Positions 61,924 to 64,000 of a stretch of 64,000 bases of DNA are shown here, piece after piece; the stretch's first letter is position 1; every line of letters starts with the position of its first letter. Made by a program: the position numbers and the translations under genes. The notes beneath the pieces were generated by a model. It was not told where the DNA came from. It ran no database searches and was given only the letters and a program-made list of their open reading frames with translations. The DNA is from Muricauda sp. MAR_2010_75. Its GTDB lineage: Bacteria; Bacteroidota; Bacteroidia; Flavobacteriales; Flavobacteriaceae. The stretch is taken from NCBI RefSeq assembly GCF_000745185.1, contig NZ_JQNJ01000001.1:62001-126000 (forward strand), read 5' to 3'.

Positions 61924-62673
61924 TTACAATAATTGTAGGTTCATATTCTTGAATGCAGCGAGTTTTTCGTCCCAAGGTTCCAACTCGGTCACCATGGTGT
62001 TGATTACATTTAAATCGCAGGTTTTAAATCGATGTTGGGAATTCAATTTCTCCGAAATGCACAACAGCACCGTTTTCTTGGAAGCATTGATCACCGCCTT
62101 TTTGGTCTGCACCACATCCCAATCAAATTCCGTCAGTCCATATTGGGAATCCACGTAACCGGTTCCTATAAAACTATAGTCCACTTTTATTTCAGACAAT
62201 GCATGAATGGCGCTGGAACCCATGGCTATTTGTGAGTCTGGAGAAAGGGTCCCACCAATAAATATGGTCTCAATGTTGGGTTTGTTCAATAATTCCATGG
62301 CCACTGGTAGACTTAAGGTAAAACATGTAAGCTTTAAGTTGGCCGGAAGCAAGCGAGCGAGTTCCAAGCAGGTCGTTCCTCCATCTATAAGAACTACGCT
62401 GTTCTCCCGAATCAGAGCTTTGGCTTTATTGGCAATGGCTATTTTTTTGTCCAGTGCGTATACATTGCTGCGTGTTGGACTGTGATTGGCAAAACCAAGT
62501 GAAACGGCGCCCCCATGCACCTTAATCAAGAGACTTTCCGCATCCAGTTCTTTAACATCGCGCCGGACAGTATCAATGGAAACATCCAGTTTCTCTGCCA
62601 AATCAGTCAATAATACCCGATTATGGAGCTCAACTTCATTAAGGATGGCATGTTGTCGTTCTTCTTTGAGCAT
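61924..62673 (-). CDS. DeoR/GlpR-family sugar-phosphate-responsive regulator
   Basis: A 249-residue regulator from ATG 62673 (ATG 62685 is possible). N-terminal HTH: LKEERQHAILNEVELHNRVLLTDLAEKLDVSIDTVRRDVKELDAE. The C-terminal sugar-isomerase-like DeoRC domain has NSVVLIDGGTTCLELARLLP and TIFIGGTLSPDSQIAMG. It is upstream of murQ (5-bp gap) and divergent from nagB, so it probably senses an amino-sugar phosphate and controls both. Two 11-bp repeats in the intergenic region are candidate sites. Confidence 0.9.
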   Translation of the reverse strand: MLKEERQHAILNEVELHNRVLLTDLAEKLDVSIDTVRRDVKELDAESLLIKVHGGAVSLGFANHSPTRSNVYALDKKIAIANKAKALIRENSVVLIDGGTTCLELARLLPANLKLTCFTLSLPVAMELLNKPNIETIFIGGTLSPDSQIAMGSSAIHALSEIKVDYSFIGTGYVDSQYGLTEFDWDVVQTKKAVINASKKTVLLCISEKLNSQHRFKTCDLNVINTMVTELEPWDEKLAAFKNMNLQLL

Positions 62674-62772
62674 TAAAGCCGCCATTATAATTCAAATTCA
62701 AAAGTAGAAAACTATTCCAGATTATGCTGTTCATATACGGAGTTATGTTGTCTGTCGATAAAAAAGCATAAA

Positions 62773-62816
62773 ACTGCATACATATTGCAAAATACTGCAA
62801 ATATAAGCTATATTTG
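62773..62816 (+). promoter_or_regulatory. nagB promoter and repeat operator candidate
   Basis: TATATTTG (62809-62816) matches TAnnTTTG and is 21 bp downstream of a TTG (62785-62787), within the 17-23 bp spacing of Bacteroidota promoters. ACTGCATACAT (62773-62783) and ACTGCAAATAT (62794-62804) are near-identical direct repeats 21 bp apart (two helical turns) inside the promoter: a likely site for the divergent DeoR-type regulator. Confidence 0.6.
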
Positions 62817-62846
62817 TGGTGTTTAAACTCTTAATCCTGACAAATC

Positions 62847-64000
62847 ATGCAAGAATTGGTCAAAAATCCGGCAAAACCAAAAGTTTTGGATTCGGAAACC
62901 GTGAAGTTTGAAAAAATCAACACGCATATCTACCAAGATTCCGACAGCGCATCTTGGTATGTTGCCAACGAGATTGCAAGTCTTATCAAACAAAAAGAAG
63001 AACAGGGCGAAAAAGCGGTTCTTGGTTTGGCCACTGGCTCCACTCCCACCAAAGTTTATGATTACTTGGTCCAATTCCATAAAGAAGGAAGGTTGAGCTT
63101 CAAAAACGTGGTCACCTTTAATTTGGACGAGTACTTTCCCATGGAACCCGATTCCATCCATAGCTATGTGCGTTTCATGAACGAACACCTTTTTGACCAC
63201 ATCGATATTGAGCCTTACAACGTTCATATCCCTGATGGAAGTCTTTCCAAGGAAGACATCAAAAAATACTGTTTGGATTATGAGGAGAAAATCCAAAATG
63301 TCGGGGGCATCGATATACAGGTTCTCGGAATTGGTAGAACCGGACACATCGGATTCAACGAGCCTGGTTCCTCATTGAGCAGTAAGACCCGTTTGGTTCG
63401 TTTGGATAGAGTTACTCGATTGGATGCAGCCAGCGACTTTTTTGGAGAGGAAAACGTTCCCCGAAGAGCTGTCACCATGGGGGTCGGCACCATAATGAAT
63501 GCCCGAAGGATTATTTTGATGGCCTGGGGAGAAGGAAAAGCCCCAATTATACAACAAGCCGTTGAAGGGGAAATAAAAGAGTCGGTACCTGCTACGTTCT
63601 TGCAACACCACGACAATTGCGACTTTGTTTTGGATGACGCAGCTTCTTCCTTTTTAACCCGCGTTAAGACACCATGGTTGGTCACAGAATGCGAATGGGA
63701 TGAGAAACTTATAAAAACCGCTGCTATTTGGTTGTCCGAAAAATTGGGCAAAGCCATCCTAAAGTTGACCAATGAGGATTACAACGAATACGGGATGGGA
63801 AATTTAATAGCCGAGGTTGGTTCCGCAGAACAAATCAACCTCTCTGTATTTAATCAGTTACAACGAACCATAACTGGATGGCCAGGTGGAAAACCCAATG
63901 CAGATGACAGCCAACGTCCTGAAAGAGCACAACCCCATCCCAAAACATCCTTGATATTCAGTCCACACCCTGATGATGACGTAATTTCCATGGGCGGCAC
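62847..64000 (+). CDS. nagB: Glucosamine-6-phosphate deaminase NagB with fused PIG-L/LmbE domain (3' part missing)
   Basis: 384 codons are visible from ATG 62847, then the window ends. The first ~280 residues are NagB: VLGLATGSTPTKVYDYL, NLDEYFP, GIGRTGHIGFNEPGS and AVTMGVGTIM, with the Asp/His/Glu catalytic set. At the right edge SPHPDDDVISMGG is the HPDD(D/E) zinc motif of LmbE/PIG-L deacetylases, so this is the ~640-residue NagB-deacetylase fusion known in Bacteroidota. The pair would deacetylate and deaminate GlcNAc-6-P to fructose-6-P, downstream of MurQ. Confidence 0.92.
   Translation, partial: MQELVKNPAKPKVLDSETVKFEKINTHIYQDSDSASWYVANEIASLIKQKEEQGEKAVLGLATGSTPTKVYDYLVQFHKEGRLSFKNVVTFNLDEYFPMEPDSIHSYVRFMNEHLFDHIDIEPYNVHIPDGSLSKEDIKKYCLDYEEKIQNVGGIDIQVLGIGRTGHIGFNEPGSSLSSKTRLVRLDRVTRLDAASDFFGEENVPRRAVTMGVGTIMNARRIILMAWGEGKAPIIQQAVEGEIKESVPATFLQHHDNCDFVLDDAASSFLTRVKTPWLVTECEWDEKLIKTAAIWLSEKLGKAILKLTNEDYNEYGMGNLIAEVGSAEQINLSVFNQLQRTITGWPGGKPNADDSQRPERAQPHPKTSLIFSPHPDDDVISMGG

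Noticed and set aside
1..64000. CRISPR array
   Set aside because: No regularly spaced repeats of 23-50 bp with unique spacers were seen.

Overview
The window looks like the chromosome of a member of the Flavobacteriaceae (phylum Bacteroidota). The signs are a SusC/SusD pair, a giant SprB-repeat protein with a type B sorting tail for type IX secretion, Bacteroidota-type TTG...TAnnTTTG promoters, BfmA/DUF5712-type mobilization genes and a Bacteroidota-type tyrosine integrase. I assign no genus.

Layout. Positions 1-3558 hold an outer-membrane nutrient uptake pair (partial SusD-like lipoprotein and a SusC-like TonB-dependent receptor). A 735-bp gap follows; it contains a 105-nt, five-stem hairpin (4036-4140). 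An AT-rich stretch (about 4140-5720) carries an XRE regulator and a HEPN-like protein. Positions 5720-14279 form a plus-strand anti-phage defence block: a TIR-like protein, a 1413-aa protein joining a PD-(D/E)XK nuclease to a NACHT STAND ATPase, then a Gabija-type pair (OLD/TOPRIM nuclease GajA and UvrD-like helicase GajB). An unrecognised 631-aa gene converges on it.

Positions 16377-50654 are the body of an integrative mobilizable element. The mobilization module (coupling protein, relaxase, BfmA/BtgA-like protein, probable oriT, small genes, RadC-like protein, SSB) is followed by metal cargo: a Zn/Cd-type P-ATPase, a Fur-family regulator and a CzcB/CzcA efflux system whose RND pump is fused to a TolC-like channel. 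Next come a mutagenesis/repair cassette (dinB-dnaE, divergent from an SRAP gene), a Fic protein and an orphan ParB-like protein. The cargo then resumes with two SigZ-like sigma factors around a permease and a thiol protein, an arsenic operon (ArsR, exported ArsC-like pseudoenzyme, DUF6428, ArsC, ACR3, metallophosphoesterase) and a small mercury operon (ArsR, MerTP, GDCCVxC protein). A tyrosine integrase ends the element about 200 bp from a tRNA-Pro gene.

From 50853 onward the sequence looks like ordinary chromosome: tRNA-Pro(GGG), a small unknown gene, a 2764-aa surface protein, a PQQ-type sugar dehydrogenase lipoprotein and an amino-sugar cluster (MurQ, DeoR-type regulator, NagB with a fused deacetylase domain, cut by the window edge).

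The points most worth following are the TIR-like/nuclease-NACHT pair directly ahead of Gabija, the inactivated exported ArsC paralogue in the ars operon, a leader element shared at identical spacing by parB and a 59-aa mobilization-region gene, the 105-nt structured element, and a palindrome overlying the dinB promoter. All function calls rest on reading motifs and gene order; no database search was run.
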